NCBI GenBank assembly: GCA_021229015.1
Contig: CM037788.1
Coordinates: 47,918,033-47,982,032, forward strand
Direction of reading: 5' to 3'
Source: Solen grandis
Taxonomy: Eukaryota > Mollusca > Bivalvia > Adapedonta > Solenidae
Length of the DNA: 64,000 bases
Shown here: positions 20,330 to 33,377 of the stretch, piece by piece
Numbering within the stretch: the first letter of the stretch is position 1
Layout of the letters: every line of letters begins with the position of its first letter
Translations under genes and position numbers: made by a program
Notes under the pieces: model-generated
What the model saw: the letters and a program-made list of their open reading frames with translations, nothing else
What the model was told of the DNA's origin: nothing
The model's database searches: none

Positions 20330-22770
20330 ACACATTCTCATATCTCCAGTATTAGAAACGTTCACATCCAGAAACAGAAAGTATTAACAGTATCGATATC
20401 ACTCATTTAAAGTTACATACTTTTATTCTATTTAAGAATAAAACTGTGTTGTTGTTGTTGTTGTATTTAATCCTTTTCTTATTTTATATAGATAATAGAC
20501 ATATCTAAACTATCTGAATAGGATGTAAATAATGATACATCAACCAAAGATCACATGTGAATATCATTTTCTAAAGGTTATGAAAATATCCTGTATTTTA
20601 GTCATCAATGAATGCAATAAAGAATAAGGGAGATTATATAAGGTTTCTCCTACCTTTAATTGGATATTTTGATGTCAGGTAAATTGATAATCCGCAATTT
20701 TATTTGTAGTATATCATTTATATATTCCTCTTTATTGTGAAAACAGAAATCATATCATCATTGTAACAATATACTTTTTAATTAATATATTGTTTCTATG
20801 ATTATTTTCTCTTTCACTTGTTACACTTTCCTATAAAGTTAACCGTAAATTATTTATTATTGTATATGGGAAGTGAAAGGGGACAGCGTTCGTCGGTCAA
20901 GACACGTGGGATTTCTGTGAAAGTGAAAACTTGTTTCATGATCAGTGTAATATAAATATTTCTAACACGACTCGCATTTTTCTCTGATTGCAGAATGTAT
21001 TTTGTAAATTTTCGCAATATAACACAGGTCGCAGCGTGCGCTCACGCACTGACATTTGTTACATTAATAAAAGAGGTTAAGAGAATTAAATAAATGTTAA
21101 GAATGTAAACACACACACACACACATATATATGTGTGTGTGTGTGCTTTATTTATTATTGTCATTTGTATATTTAGAGAGAACAAATATATGAAAGTTAT
21201 TTGGTGCGAAGGTTCCGCGTTTCAAGAAAATAATACGGATGAAAAATGGCGAATATCGGCTTAGAATCGAAATTATAAAATTTGATGTCTATCTGTATGC
21301 TGATGTTTATTTAATCACAAGTTAAAAGATTAAAATCACAAGAACTAAAAAATTAAAAGGCAAGTAACCCTTTAAAGTGGAACAAGATATATCATTTATA
21401 GTGTCATATGTATTTCCCATAATCATAGGATTTGATAAGTAAATTACCTTGTTATTGATATTTTTAAATAATTAAAATTATTTCATTTTATTTCTCGGTC
21501 ATACCAATATTGCACTATCTGTTAAATCTGCATGAAATATGACAGTTTCATTTACCTTCATTTGGATTTTTTTGCAATAAATATAACTTATTAATTTACT
21601 GTCTATCCATTTATGAAAAAAATGTGAGCATTTATACTTATACTTATACGTTTTTTTTTTAAATTTAATATTTTTTTTTATTTATGCAATATAATCATAC
21701 ACTTATTTGGGTAATTTAAGTTATAAATCTTGAATAAAATTTGGAATCTGAAAAAAACCAAAATTTCCCCCAAAAAAAAAACCTTTTTTTAAAGTTGCAT
21801 ATATTTATTTATTTATACAAATTTATTCAAAACAATAAATTCATATAATAAAGATATTCTGTATGCTCATCAAACATCTTATGTTATCAAAAAAAATATT
21901 ATTTTTTATTTTTTTTTTTTTTACAAGATACAAAGCTTTATTTTTCGACGTGTACAATGTACATAGTCAATATAAATAAAGTAATAATCCATTTTATTAA
22001 CTCAAGAAATACACTTAATTATAAACATAATAAATAGCACTTAATACTATCCGAAATAAATTTAGTAAACCGGATCATCTTTATCTTTTTCGAGTGTGAA
22101 TGTATGTAATAATTATGTTTTTATGTTTTCGCCGTGTTAAACAATTAATTAAAAACGGAATAAAACTGGTTTACCTTAATGTATTTCGGGTCACCTCCTA
22201 TAGCCAAGCGTGATTTCCGACTTTGATCAAACATACATTCTTATATAAAAGACGTGACAATCCCAAAGTTTGGACACAAAGGAAAGGCTAAGGTTTACTC
22301 TTTCGGGCTGTCTGTTTGGATGGACTTATTCAATAAACACCCGCCAAAATTGAAAATAGGATCGTAAATATTGGGCACACACTTCCTAATTGTTTCATTA
22401 AATCTTCGGCAATGGAAAGCTGACAGCCGATTCATTGGGCTGAATAAACTCAATTGATGCGAGATTTCGTCGGAGTGTCAAGGGTTGCTCAAAACTCAGA
22501 GATTATTAACCAGAAATTGGAAACAGCTGCCTCCAAGATTTGCTCAGACGACTTCATTTAGAAATAATCTGATACAATTATCTAATTATAAGCGCACTGA
22601 ATCTAACAAACATCTTCCACGCAGTATTTGCTCAGTTTCAGCTTACGTGCCAAATGATTGGAGACTACTTGTGATATTAGTGTGCTAATGATGTGTTCCA
22701 TTACCCATTACTTATCAGGTCTTTAATTCTTAGTAGTTCTTTTTTAACACATTTTTTTTTCTCATTTTAT
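20330..22770. other. No gene recognised; simple repeats
   Basis: Contains (GTT)n at about 20450-20463, a palindromic (CA)n-(TA)n-(TG)n block at 21109-21146 and poly-T runs near 21650 and 21905. A 67-codon frame at 22485-22688 has no convincing motif. Confidence 0.5.
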
Positions 22771-22771
22771 A

Positions 22772-22805
22772 TAAAGTTTCAAGTTTCAAGTTTCAAGTTT
22801 TTTAT
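22772..22805. repeat. (AAGTTTC)n tail of LINE copy B
   Basis: Four copies of a 7-base unit at the 3' end of the minus-strand LINE, in the place of a poly-A tail. Confidence 0.75.
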
Positions 22806-23207
22806 TTTTAAATTCCAGAAGGCCATAGACCCATGTGGCAATTTTACATGATGGCAGGTAATGTGAATACAACATGTATAAAATTTTATATACATTTACA
22901 TACATATGAAAATAAACACACATATGCTACATTCTCATCATACTCATAATACCCCCCCCCCCCCCACACACACACAAATAGATGTTCATACGCTCATACA
23001 TATACAAAAGCCAAGAAGAAAATTCTTCCACTCTTGTTTGTTACCCTAACGAAATGCTAGAGAAACGTACGAGTAATTTTATGGGTAAATATAAACATAT
23101 ACACATACGTTAACACAAACATATATAAATGTAGATCCTAATAGCTGCCCTAACGAAACGAAAATTTAGGGAAGCGTTTGGATTTATGTCTTTGCTCGAT
23201 ATAAATG

Positions 23208-23236
<29 letters not shown>
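23208..23236. repeat. (CA)n microsatellite
   Basis: Uninterrupted CA dinucleotides inside the 3' region of LINE copy B. Confidence 0.95.
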
Positions 23237-23238
<2 letters not shown>

Positions 23239-24860
23239 CTGAAATATACTTATACTGTTACATTTTCACCTGAGAATATGTAAATATCCAAAAAGAAAAG
23301 ATGAGACCTAAAGTTCAGTATACAATTAATGCTAAAAATTTATATGTAATTTATACTATTTCGTATTTTAAAAGCATTGAATATAAATATACTAAGGTTC
23401 CTTACTATTTTATCATTTTCATTTTTGAACAGCTCTATTAATTTTAACATACTCGGACGCTTTAAGTAAAATAAAGGTATATATCTTTTACGAATATCGT
23501 TATATAAGACACATTCAAATATAAAATGATACTCATCTTCTATTTTGTTGCACATTAAACACTTTCTTTCATTAATAGGGATATGCATATTACTAGCCCA
23601 TCTTCCACTTTCAATATTAAGCCTGTGAGAAGATACTCTCAATCTTGATAAACTACATCTGAATTTAGCAATGCCAACAATATCTAAGTACGCTTGAAAT
23701 TTGAAATCATAAATATGTCTGTAAAAGTTCGCCCTACTTGAATCGTTTAATCTCCCCCTCCATCCCTGAATAAAATGATCTTTAAGTCTCTGTTTAACAA
23801 GAGATAAAAACAATTCTTCATTACCAACATATTGAAAAAACCACGCCTCATATAAACCAAGTGAACAAAGCAGATCCCTTAACAACGAACACCAATTTAT
23901 TTTTCCAGGGTGAAATTCACTTTCTGATTTTAGCATCAAATAAATATTTTTGATATACTTTTTGTCTTTACAATTCAAAATCTTAAGCCAATATTTAATT
24001 ATATTAAAATACCTTATTGTTTTGAAATCAATTCTTCCCAATTCTCCATAGATAAAATCATTCTGTGTGGATAATTTTACACCCAATAACCTCTTACAAA
24101 AATGCAAATGAACCCTCTCTATAGCTTTACCATGAACAAAACCCCATACCTGACAACCGTAATTCAAAATTGGTGCTATTAGTTTATCAAATAATTCTAA
24201 TCTATGACGCACTGTTATGTCGGTGAATTTATAAAGTAATTTATTCATCAGAAATATTCCTTTAAGACCTTGACCAGATAAGGTTTTTTGAGCTTCAGAA
24301 AAAGACCCCCCAGTTGTAAATACTACTCCTAGATACGAGAACTTATTGACAATATCCATAGCCTTGTTATCATAATAAAATTTCAAATTGTTTGGAATTC
24401 GTCCACCTTTTCTAAATATCATAATTTTACTCTTTTCTACATTAACTCTAAGTTTCCAATTTAAATTGGCAAATATAACGATATCATCTGCATACAATAT
24501 AATGAAAATTTTAAACATGTTAACATCTATACCTTCTAAACCCTTGTCCATAAAAACTTCCTCTAAATCATTTAAGAACATGGAAAATAAAAATGGCGAT
24601 AAACACTCCCCTTGTCTTACACCGAGAAGGCAGTCAAAATCATTACTTAATTGATTGCAGTACTTAACTCTAGATTTAACAGAAGCATATATTGAACGAA
24701 TAATATTAAGTATTTTTCCTCTTATTCCCAATTTAATAAGTTTGCTCCACAAATTTTCCCTGACGACATAATCAAAAGCTTTAGAAAAATCAATGAAGGC
24801 ACAAGAAAGGAATGGTGTCACCATCGCAGTCAGAAAATAGTAATTACTAGCCATCAAATA

Positions 24861-27800
24861 AAGTATGCTATAAGAACAACCTTTAAAGCAGTTCGTTCAC
24901 AGATAATCACTAAGAATTTGATTTTCAACTGTATTACATCCGTGATTGTAGAACAAAAGGTGGTTTCCCAATCACAGGCAATGCCGTCACAGACTGTATT
25001 GAAACTATATTTAGAATTATACAACCTTTATTTAGACTTTCTATTTTCATTTGCCGTCACTTTGCTGATTACATTCACTCTTTGCGCATGAGCTAACTTT
25101 ATGGAATAAACTTGGCTGCGAAATTGCTACCCTGAACTGGTCAAGACGCCATGTTGCGGAATGTGTCACGTGGTACCACAATCATCTGTTTCGGGCATAC
25201 CGTATTCTATATTAAACCGCTTTCGCGGAAGTTGCGTTTGCGAAAAAAAAAATTCCCGTGTAATGTGACCAAACTAGCCGAGTTTATTTGTCAAGAAATA
25301 AAGATTTCACCAACTCGGGGGAGTATTTTTTTTTTTTTAATTTCTACCGATCGTCTGTGAACGAGCTGCTTTAAACTGTATCTTGTGCGTGTCTGCTTTA
25401 AAAAGAAAGTCCTGTATACTATACGTGTCTGTTATAAAAAATATTTTGACGAGGTTTCATAAGCTATATCCGTAAGTCAGTTTCTTGTAAATTATGCATG
25501 TGACTAATATAATCTAAATGCACCAAGAAGAGTAATTTTACTGACTGCCAACGTTTAAACATCTAGGAAAGAGCATCATCATTAAAATTCACAGTGCCTC
25601 TTTCTGTAAAAGTGTTCATACAGATTCAAACATATTTAATAAGAATTCGCCATGATGATAGCAGCGTGTGTTCTTACCGATTCCCTAACCTTTTTCCTGA
25701 TGCTTCACTTTTTCGAAAGAAGACTCTTTTTAGAGGAGTATTATAGGAATACAGAATGATGGGAAAAACAAAATATTGTTGACTATTGAACAGATATTTT
25801 AATCTTATATATCCTTCTTAAAAGGCTTAAATTATAAAGCGGGGAAATATGTTTCCTGTATTATGAAACCTTAAACAATGTCAATCGCAAACTTTCACCC
25901 ATGACTATTGCTGCGTATGTTGCAGTGTTCGACCGCGAATCATATAAAAGAGTTTTGGTTTAATATAATGTCAAAATGAAAACATATAATGCTACTTTGG
26001 ATTGATACATTGACGAGTCGGTTCCATACTTAGTCATCCGGCAGTGTCATAACTTATAAGTGTATGTTTAATGACGTAATACTTTTTATAATTTTGAAAG
26101 GTACTGGTCATTCTACCATGTAAAGGTGACGTCACGCTCCACGTCTTATATAGCGTAGTGGTTTATTTTGCGGGCACAGTGAGATTCTGGCATCTAAAAT
26201 TTAAGTCTTTCAAATACATCTTATTACTCTAAATAAACGACTTCTTGATGATTATTGAAAATATGTTTCTTTTTTTTTTTCTATGATTTTATTGAACAAT
26301 ATATCATTTACATGTTTACATTTAGAGCAGATGTACTATGAATCCAGACAATTCCATTAAATACATGAACAAAAATTAGACCTTAGAATGCGAACAAACA
26401 TTTTATAAGGCAATCGTTGTGTTTCTTTACAGTAATTACAACAATGATAAATAATCACTTTTTTTTATTGATAGTAGTAATAAGTAAAATAAGTAAAATT
26501 GCGAAAATTGCTTTTAAATGGTTCCTAAATAAATATTGATATGTTTATGTTAACAGCTAACCAAATAGATAAATATAAAGATATTAAATAAATATAATGT
26601 ATGAATTCACATCATTTTGCAAGTATCGTGAAAGCAATTATTATTATTATTATTATTAATATGCTATGTGCAGTACGACAGCGGTTGCCTTTTCCTACCC
26701 GAATGACTTAAACGTTTGATATTTGAAATATTTTCAGTTATATGTAAGCAGACAATTCCTCTTTCATTCTCATCATCATTTTTTACACCATTTTCATCAT
26801 TACCATCATCATCTGCATAAATATGCAAAGTGATTTCTAATAAGAACTTAAGACTTGTTTTTGTTTTGTTTGTTTGTTGTTATTATATTTTCTTTTATCA
26901 CCATTGTATATAACACTTATGTTTTATTTCAGAAGGCCTCGTGTAAAGAAGTTATACTTACAATGTTTGTAAACTTACTGAGCTACCTTCTATAAATAAA
27001 GATTTTATAGCAGATAATTTTGTGTCAAAAAACATGGGTTGCAGGTTGAAAGATTCATGTTTTGATGCCAGACGACACCTAGGTAACAATCCTTGGTATG
27101 ATTGACATTGAAAAGATCCGTCATCACAGTTGAAATGCTTGTTTACAATCAGTGAATTTCACGATAAGTTGATGTCTCCGTAGGCTTGGTGTGTCGGTCT
27201 GATCATTATAGTACAAAATGTTTCTCAAATGACTTGAGAGTAAAGATATTCACTCATTGATTGACTTTGATTAAGCATTAATGTGTGCTTTCTTGAGCTT
27301 ACTTTAGCATTATCTAGTCTTACCGTGATTTAATCTTATTCACATATTATAACATAGTTATGATATACACTGTCATGAGAACGATATACTAAGAGATTAC
27401 CCAGATGTGAGATGTTTTCTAATATGAAACTCTTTTTGTGGGGTGGTGAAAAAAAGAGGGGTGTTTATATCGACCCGATTTTCATGCAGTACTGCTGTGC
27501 AAATTTGTACTAGATGGCTTAAATAATGTAGATATTCGATCAATATAGATATTCGATTATGTATACCAAGGAGGCAGATGCATGGGTGTAAGAAAATAAG
27601 AAAATGACCAAATATCTGATACTAATAAAACAGTAAACAATTACATGTATAGGTATCTAGAAGTTTTTATCAGCTGACGTGCAATTATCCGAATTTAATT
27701 TAAATGTTCGTGCAACAGCTTTAGACTCACGTGAAACAGTAAAATGTGTACAGTTTCAAGGATGCATTCAGTCTTGCGCATTCATGCAAAACCTAGATAA

Positions 27801-28600
27801 GTGTTGCGCAAATATTTGTATAAAAGCTCGTGATATATCACTTTTTATGTTCACCCATAGAAATTATTAATCGATCTGTCAACAAAACCAACCCCCTTTT
27901 TTTCTTTTGATTTATTGCTTTAAAGGCCAGAAGTTAGCTGTGTTATTAACAAATATGTCAAAACTGGCGGTATTACCTCGCGTGCGTGACGTTTTTTTAT
28001 GACGTCATTTCTTGCGTAAAACCCAGTACAAATAACGCTCCGATCAGTTTATGACATAGGGTCGGGTTCAAGTTCAAGAGTGAAAATTATGATAATCGTA
28101 ATATTCCCTGTACTAGGCAGTGAAATTACCATTTTTAATTCACTGATATTTCCCTATAATCCACCGAAAAGCATAAAATAAAATATATACGATGGCTTAT
28201 TAGAATTCTTGTCTCAAAAATTCATTTCTTCATCAAATCACATGAAAACTCGTATACAAGTATAAAAAACTTATTTTCTCTTTCATCATCAGGTAGGTGA
28301 ATAGGTATTAAATACTTAAGAAGAAGAAATGGTTTCCATAGCAACCACTGTTTGGTGACTTGAAGCACGCTGTTATTTCAAATATTCTGAATTCATTAAT
28401 CAGGCTAGTGCTTAGTCAAATTTAAAGCAAATTTTGTGCGAATGCAACTGTCATTAGTGTGACATTTCGACGTCTGGAAAATTTGAAGACGTTATGTTGG
28501 ACGGTTTTTACACAGCAGAATGTTATAGCAATGGCTTCAAAAAACGGCGCATGACGTCAACAGATGACATTGAGATGCGTGCGGTTGTCAAATTTTGTTG
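24861..28600. other. No gene recognised
   Basis: Mostly unique-looking AT-rich DNA. Noted within it: (ATT)n at 26639-26662, a CRE palindrome near a TATA-like site (26127-26152) and other TGACGTCA sites near 28001 and 28553. No exon with recognisable protein motif was found. Confidence 0.5.
26127..26152. promoter_or_regulatory. CRE palindrome next to a TATA-like box
   Basis: TGACGTCA at 26127-26134 is followed by TATATA at 26147-26152. This is a promoter-like arrangement, but no gene is visible on either side within a kilobase, so function is only a possibility. Confidence 0.2.
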
Positions 28601-28629
28601 TTGACTCACATTTTCACTTACAGAGACAC

Positions 28630-28926
28630 TAAAACAAAATATATGTTAGATACATTACCAACCTATGGAAAAAATGTCTACAATTAGCACAAGCAGTTTA
28701 GGCATGGTAGAACCTCAGTGTTTGATGACGAAAGACCAGGTCGGCCGGCATCGACAGTCACTGTTGGAAACACAGCGTTAGTGAAGGAACTGTTGGGTAA
28801 TGACAGAAGGTTTATGGTGCAAGGTATTGCAGTCCCAGAGCAACTGTCTCTCTCTCGTATTACACAGTACAACGTATTCTTAAGACGAGAGGTGGTGATT
28901 ACGTTGAGAAAGTTAACCGGACACTA
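28630..28926 (+). pseudogene. mariner/SETMAR-type transposase N-terminal HTH relic
   Basis: The translation shows LPTYGKNVYN, a stop, HKQFRHGRTSVFDDERPGRP, then VKELLGNDRRFMVQGIA and LSRITQYNV. This is the paired helix-turn-helix DNA-binding region at the N terminus of mariner transposases, where the R.GR.SV.DDER.GRP block is diagnostic. The in-frame stop lies between the two helices. No catalytic D,D domain follows, so the copy is a broken fragment. Element ends were not found. Confidence 0.75.
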
Positions 28927-28929
28927 GAC

Positions 28930-29960
28930 TTTGACGTTTAAGTAACGTCAGCGTGACCCAATGTTGACGTCGGCGTGCTTCAAGTACTACATAATACTGT
29001 TGTTCAATGTTTCATGCAAACTTTATTGTTCAATGTATCTAAATAATATTTGAGCTCTATGTCAGTCCTGAGTAAACGTATCTCGTGATATTTTTCTTTC
29101 TTTTCTATTCCAGGTTTCAGTAATAAAGCAATTCGGCGAACTTATCAATCACATCTTGTATATTCCAAATAAAAAGGTTGTCATTAATATCATTTTCAAT
29201 TGATATCATATTATTACAAAGATATTAATGTATCTGATTTCATTCTATTTAGAAATTATGTCCAGTATAATTGCTTGATATATTATATCTATCTACTTTA
29301 GTATTTCATTTTAATGACATCGTACATTTACAATGTCAACATTGTTACTAAATTTATTCAGTTATATATGTAAGGGTTATGACCTAGAATCCAAGACGAT
29401 TACCAGCACATATCAAATTTTAATTATGAAATTAAACAAAACGTAAGACTCATAGAAGAAAATAAATATACACAAAAATTACCAGAATTATTTTAAAGTT
29501 CTTGGAGAAGCGTTATTATAGTTTCATAGTCAATAAACAGTTGCATGGTTGGTGCTTGTAACTGTATAAGAAAAAAACAACTGGGATGATTTTGTAGAAA
29601 GCCGTCGTTATAAGTATGATTGTATTCTTTGATTTTCCATTTTATTGCTGTTTATTCTTCTGAGAAATTATCATAAAATACTCATATTAAAACAAACAAA
29701 AAATCAACTGCTATAATTCAAACCTTGAAACATGCCAAACTATCGTAAACCTTTTCCATTTCACATTCTTTGCAATCTATTATTTCGAAACATTCAAAAC
29801 ACATACATGAAACGTTCAATCCACGGTGATTTTATCAGTCTGAGAAAAAAGAATATTTATATGTATGAAATAACTAAATATTGTGGTTGCTATCTATGTC
29901 TTGGACGAAATAATACCGACATTACATATCAAAGTGCTGGTAATATTTAAGTGTGTTTCC
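28930..29960. other. No gene recognised
   Basis: AT-rich sequence. A 72-codon frame at 29732-29950 shows no known motif. Confidence 0.45.
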
Positions 29961-30155
29961 ACACTGCAGTATCACGCCGTAGACATGTAGCATGATGTCA
30001 CATTAGGTAACATTATCCTGACACTGGGCCAACCAGACCTGGAAAGACATTTATATGCTTAGCGCCAAGTAAGGGAGCTACACTAGTATCATATTTTGCG
30101 ACTTCAGTATGTCGGACCGGGGATCGAAACCACGACCTCCTAAATGTAACAATGA
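29960..30155 (-). mobile_element. tRNA-derived SINE relic, minus strand
   Basis: The inverse of a B box is visible (CCGGGGATCGAAACCACGAC near 30117-30136), followed leftward by GGAGCTACACTAGT-type body sequence. The A box and ends are decayed. Assignment rests on the B box and its position at one end of the block. Confidence 0.45.
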
Positions 30156-30597
30156 CTTTGCATCACTCTTTTCATTAATCTGAAAAATAAAATGAATTTG
30201 TGTGGTTTATGCTTTTGCATAAATTTAAAATTAGAATTGGATAAGTGCACATATTCTGCTTCGATACTTTGAGTTATGCTCCGGACAAAAATTGGGGCAG
30301 ACAAACGGGCAGACAGACAACTCTGACAAAAACAATACATTTTCCCCCATATAAATATAGGAGAAGACACAATAAAAAGGAAGTACCATATAAAAAGCCC
30401 TTATTAGCTTGATATCTAATCATCATGAACAGCATGCATTATATCGAGAAAACATTTAATGGGACATTATGTATAATTACCAGCATATCTGCGTCAAAAC
30501 GGCGTCCTTTATATTGCTGATGAGGAAGACATATTTTAAATTGATAAGATTTTAATGTACACTTCCGTCATTATGAGGCATGCATCGCTATGTTTGA

Positions 30598-30882
30598 AGA
30601 CAGGATCAGGCTTGACTTAACTTGACTATTTGAGTTTAACGTCGCATCGACAGTATTTAAGTCATATAGCGACGTCCAGCTAGTTACAGGTGGAGGAAGA
30701 CCCCGAATGCACGGAGGCATTCGAGTAGGATCACTTACCTTCCGCAAGCCAGCTGGAAGGCTTCCCTACATGAAAATCCAAATGACCCTGCCGGGATTCG
30801 AACCCACGCGGTGAGGGGCTGAGTGAGTGTTAAAGTCAGCGACTTTTCCCTCTCGGCCCTGAGGCCCTGGAGACAGGATCAG
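30598..30882 (-). mobile_element. Meta/MESC-type SINE, copy 4 (full length, with TSD)
   Basis: Minus-strand copy with AGTCA tail repeats on the left, core at 30640-30770, B box inverse GGGATTCGAACCC near 30795 and tRNA-like head to 30870. A 12-base duplication, AGACAGGATCAG, flanks it (30598-30609 and 30871-30882). Confidence 0.88.
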
Positions 30883-30964
30883 TGATTTTAAATCGAATCA
30901 TGAGTAGGTTAACGTAAAGTACATCGTCATCCTAATGCTCATCATCATCCGTAGCAGCATCGTG

Positions 30965-31456
30965 TGAAGGGTCAGGAAATTAAGAGCAAGATGTTTTATT
31001 TATTGTCCACACAATATCTTGAGAAGAAATAAGCCTAGCTTTGTGAAACTTGGTAGGGACATTGCCCATGCTCAGTTGATGATCCCTTTTAAATTTTATG
31101 GTCATTAGGTCAAAGGTCAAGATCAAAGTGACACTTAGTGTAAAATACTTGTCCTGATCAATAACTTGAGAAGAAATAAGTCTAGGTTTGAGAATCCAGT
31201 AAATGACCCCTATTATTTTAAAGGCATAAGGTCAATGGTAAAAATGTCACAATGACATTTAATATAAAATACTTTTTAGATTGATAACTTGAGAGAGAAT
31301 GAGCCTAGGCCTTTGAAACTTGATAGGGACATTGCCAATGGCCTGTAGATGACCCCTATGATTTAGAGGACATAAAGTCAAAGCTCAAGATCACAATGAC
31401 ACAAAAGTCATTAGAGCAGAAAACCCTATCGTTTGTTCGGGACAAACGAAATCTAG
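30965..31456 (+). mobile_element. Helitron-like 3' part with tandem units
   Basis: Three units of roughly 125 bases share ATAACTTGAGAAGAAATAAG, CCTAGG/CCTAGC, GACATTGCC and AGGTCAAAG. The end is Helitron-like: a hairpin TCGTTTGT-TCGGG-ACAAACGA (31429-31449) a few bases before CTAG (31453-31456), followed by T. The same end occurs at 55636-55661. The 5' end was not found. Confidence 0.6.
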
Positions 31457-32394
31457 TTCTTATTACTCTTTTTTTCTTCCTTTCTACACCTTAATTTATA
31501 TATGTTGAAAATATAATGGCAGTTACTTAAGATACTGAAAATTAAAGTTTAATTATGGCTGATATCGGCCAATTAGGTCAGGAGATATGCCCCTTTTAAT
31601 ATAATAAAATGCCATATTTTATTTTGTTTACACTCTAGCATCTTCATTTCTTAACCAATCATCTTCAAACTTTATGACAATGTTTATGATCATAATCTCC
31701 TGGACAAGTTTGATTATGACTGATATCAGCCAATTAGGTCAGGAGTTATGCCCTTTTAATATAAAAAATGCCAGATTTCACTTTGTTTACACTCTAGCGT
31801 CTTCATTTCTTGAACAATCACCTTTAAACGTTATGACATTGTTTTTGACCATAATTTCTCAATCATGTTCGATAATGGCTGATATGTGCTATTTACGTCT
31901 GGAGTTATTCCCCTTTTAATATAAAATAATGCCAGATTTCACTCTATTTACACTCAAACTTTTTATTGGCTAATTACTTTTAATATAAATTAATGCCAGC
32001 TTTCAATTTGTTTAAACTATAACATCTTCATTTCTAAAGCAATCATTTCCAAAATTTATGAAAATATTTGTGACTATAATTTATTGATCAAATTAGATTA
32101 TGGCTGATTGCGGCCAATTAGGTCAGGAGTTATGCCCCTTTTAATATACTCTAGCATTTTCATTTCTTGAGCAATCATCTTCAAACTTTATGACAATGTT
32201 TATTACCTTAATCCCTTTATCAAGTGTGATTTTGGCTGATTTCGGCCTTTTAGTCATGTTTTACTCTTTTAATACAAAAAAAACATTTTTCACTTTTTTA
32301 CCCTCCAGCATCTTTATTTCTTCAGCAGTGGGGGTATAAAGGCAATGGTTCTCAGGTGAGCGATTATAGGGCAATCTTGGCCCTCTTGTTTTAT
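31457..32394 (-). mobile_element. Tandem-core element ending in AGGGCCAAGA...CTTGTT type terminus, minus strand
   Basis: Five or more decayed ~130 base units share ATGCCAGATTTCACTTTGTT, ACTCTAGCATCTTCATTTCT, CAATCATC..AAACTTTATG and GCCAATTAGGTCAGGAGTTA. It ends with CTCAGGTGAGCGATTATAGG and GGCCCTCTTGTT, the inverse of the left end of the elements at 41445, 46625 and 56596, so the orientation is minus. The other terminus is lost or merges with the Helitron-like end at 31456. Confidence 0.6.
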
Positions 32395-33260
32395 TGCCTA
32401 TGGCGACACACGACGTCACACTTGACGTTGTCTACAAAAGTTTGTACGCGGTTTACGGCTATTATTTCTAGACCGATTTTCATCAATTTTTTATAGACTG
32501 TATATGTTACTTTCTAGTTGTGCATCCAGGTGTCCGTTTTTCTAAATTTGAAAAGGCAACGGTTCTATGCGGATCCAAGATTCGATACAATAATACGCAT
32601 TGAATTGCTTCTAGATGAGATAGAAAGGAAGGAGATGTTTGATGTGAAAGTATGTCACTACATGAATTTTATATTCTGTGAAGAAGAACGTCGTTTGACG
32701 TCATATGACGTCATAAGTTCAAAACGAATTTCTTATTTCTACGCATAAATTTCTATATGTTGCTAAGGTCCCAGGATCATTTGATAATTTGAGGGCCTAT
32801 ATATCAGATACAGAAATTTTCATTTCAAAGATTTTCTTATGCCTATGACGTCATATGATGGCCGTAAACCGCGTCATATGACGTCAGATTAGACGTTGTG
32901 AAAAAAAAAACGTTGTACGAGGTGACGAGCCATTATTTCTATACCGATTTTCATCAAAAAATTTACAGAATGTATATGTTACGTCCTAGTTGTGCATCCA
33001 CGTGTCTGTTTTTCCAAATTCGAAAAGGCAAATGTTCTATGGCGAATCCGAGATTCGAACTATTGACGTCAAATTTCAATTACGTATAACATCGCTTCCA
33101 GACGATTTAGAAAGCTGATACTTGAACTGAATGTAAGTCTCCAAGTCTTTCTTACATTTTGAGATGAAAGTCATTTGACGTCATAAGGTCAAAAAATCTT
33201 AACGTTTTTTAAGGCCTGTAAGCTTTATGTTTTGTTTGATTTGCATGAAATTTTAACTGA
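32395..33260. repeat. Core repeats of the CRE-rich Helitron-like family
   Basis: Two to three diverged units share GCTTGTACGCGGTCTACGGC, GACCGATTTTCATCAA, GAATGTATATGTTACGT, AGTTGTGCATCC.GTGTCCG and GCGAATCCGAGATTCG. The same units recur at 52180-52930 and, more diverged, at 54990-55620. Six exact TGACGTCA octamers lie at 32696, 32706, 32846, 32879, 33064 and 33176. No terminus was identified. Confidence 0.65.
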
Positions 33261-33377
33261 AGCATAGAAATTATTCAAAATCATTTATTCCTTCAGGAAA
33301 AGGAACTGGATCTTAACATCCGAGAATCACATTCATTGCTATCATTTTAAAATAAAATAAAAACGGTATTCAAACCA

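Larger units (their letters stand above)
22772..24860 (-). pseudogene. 5'-truncated LINE (copy B) with a long RT frame
   Basis: A 505-codon open frame (24857-23340) covers much of a non-LTR retrotransposon polymerase: CAFIDFSKAFDYV, LLGVRQGECLSPFLFSMFLN, the catalytic YADD in IILYADDIVIFAN (about 24480-24500), KSKIMIF, SYLGV and PILNYGCQVWGF. The C terminus has CLMCNKIEDEYHFIFEC. Compared with relatives, about 18 residues seem deleted right after YADDIVIFAN, and the endonuclease and start of RT are missing, so it is dead. The 3' UTR runs to about 22772, with a (CA)n at 23208-23236. It ends in ACTTGAA heptamers, comparable to copy A. The visible start codon is not the original one. Confidence 0.88.

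Noticed and set aside
22485..22688. Possible LINE C-terminal fragment
   Set aside because: A few residues resemble LINE ends, but no conserved block is complete.
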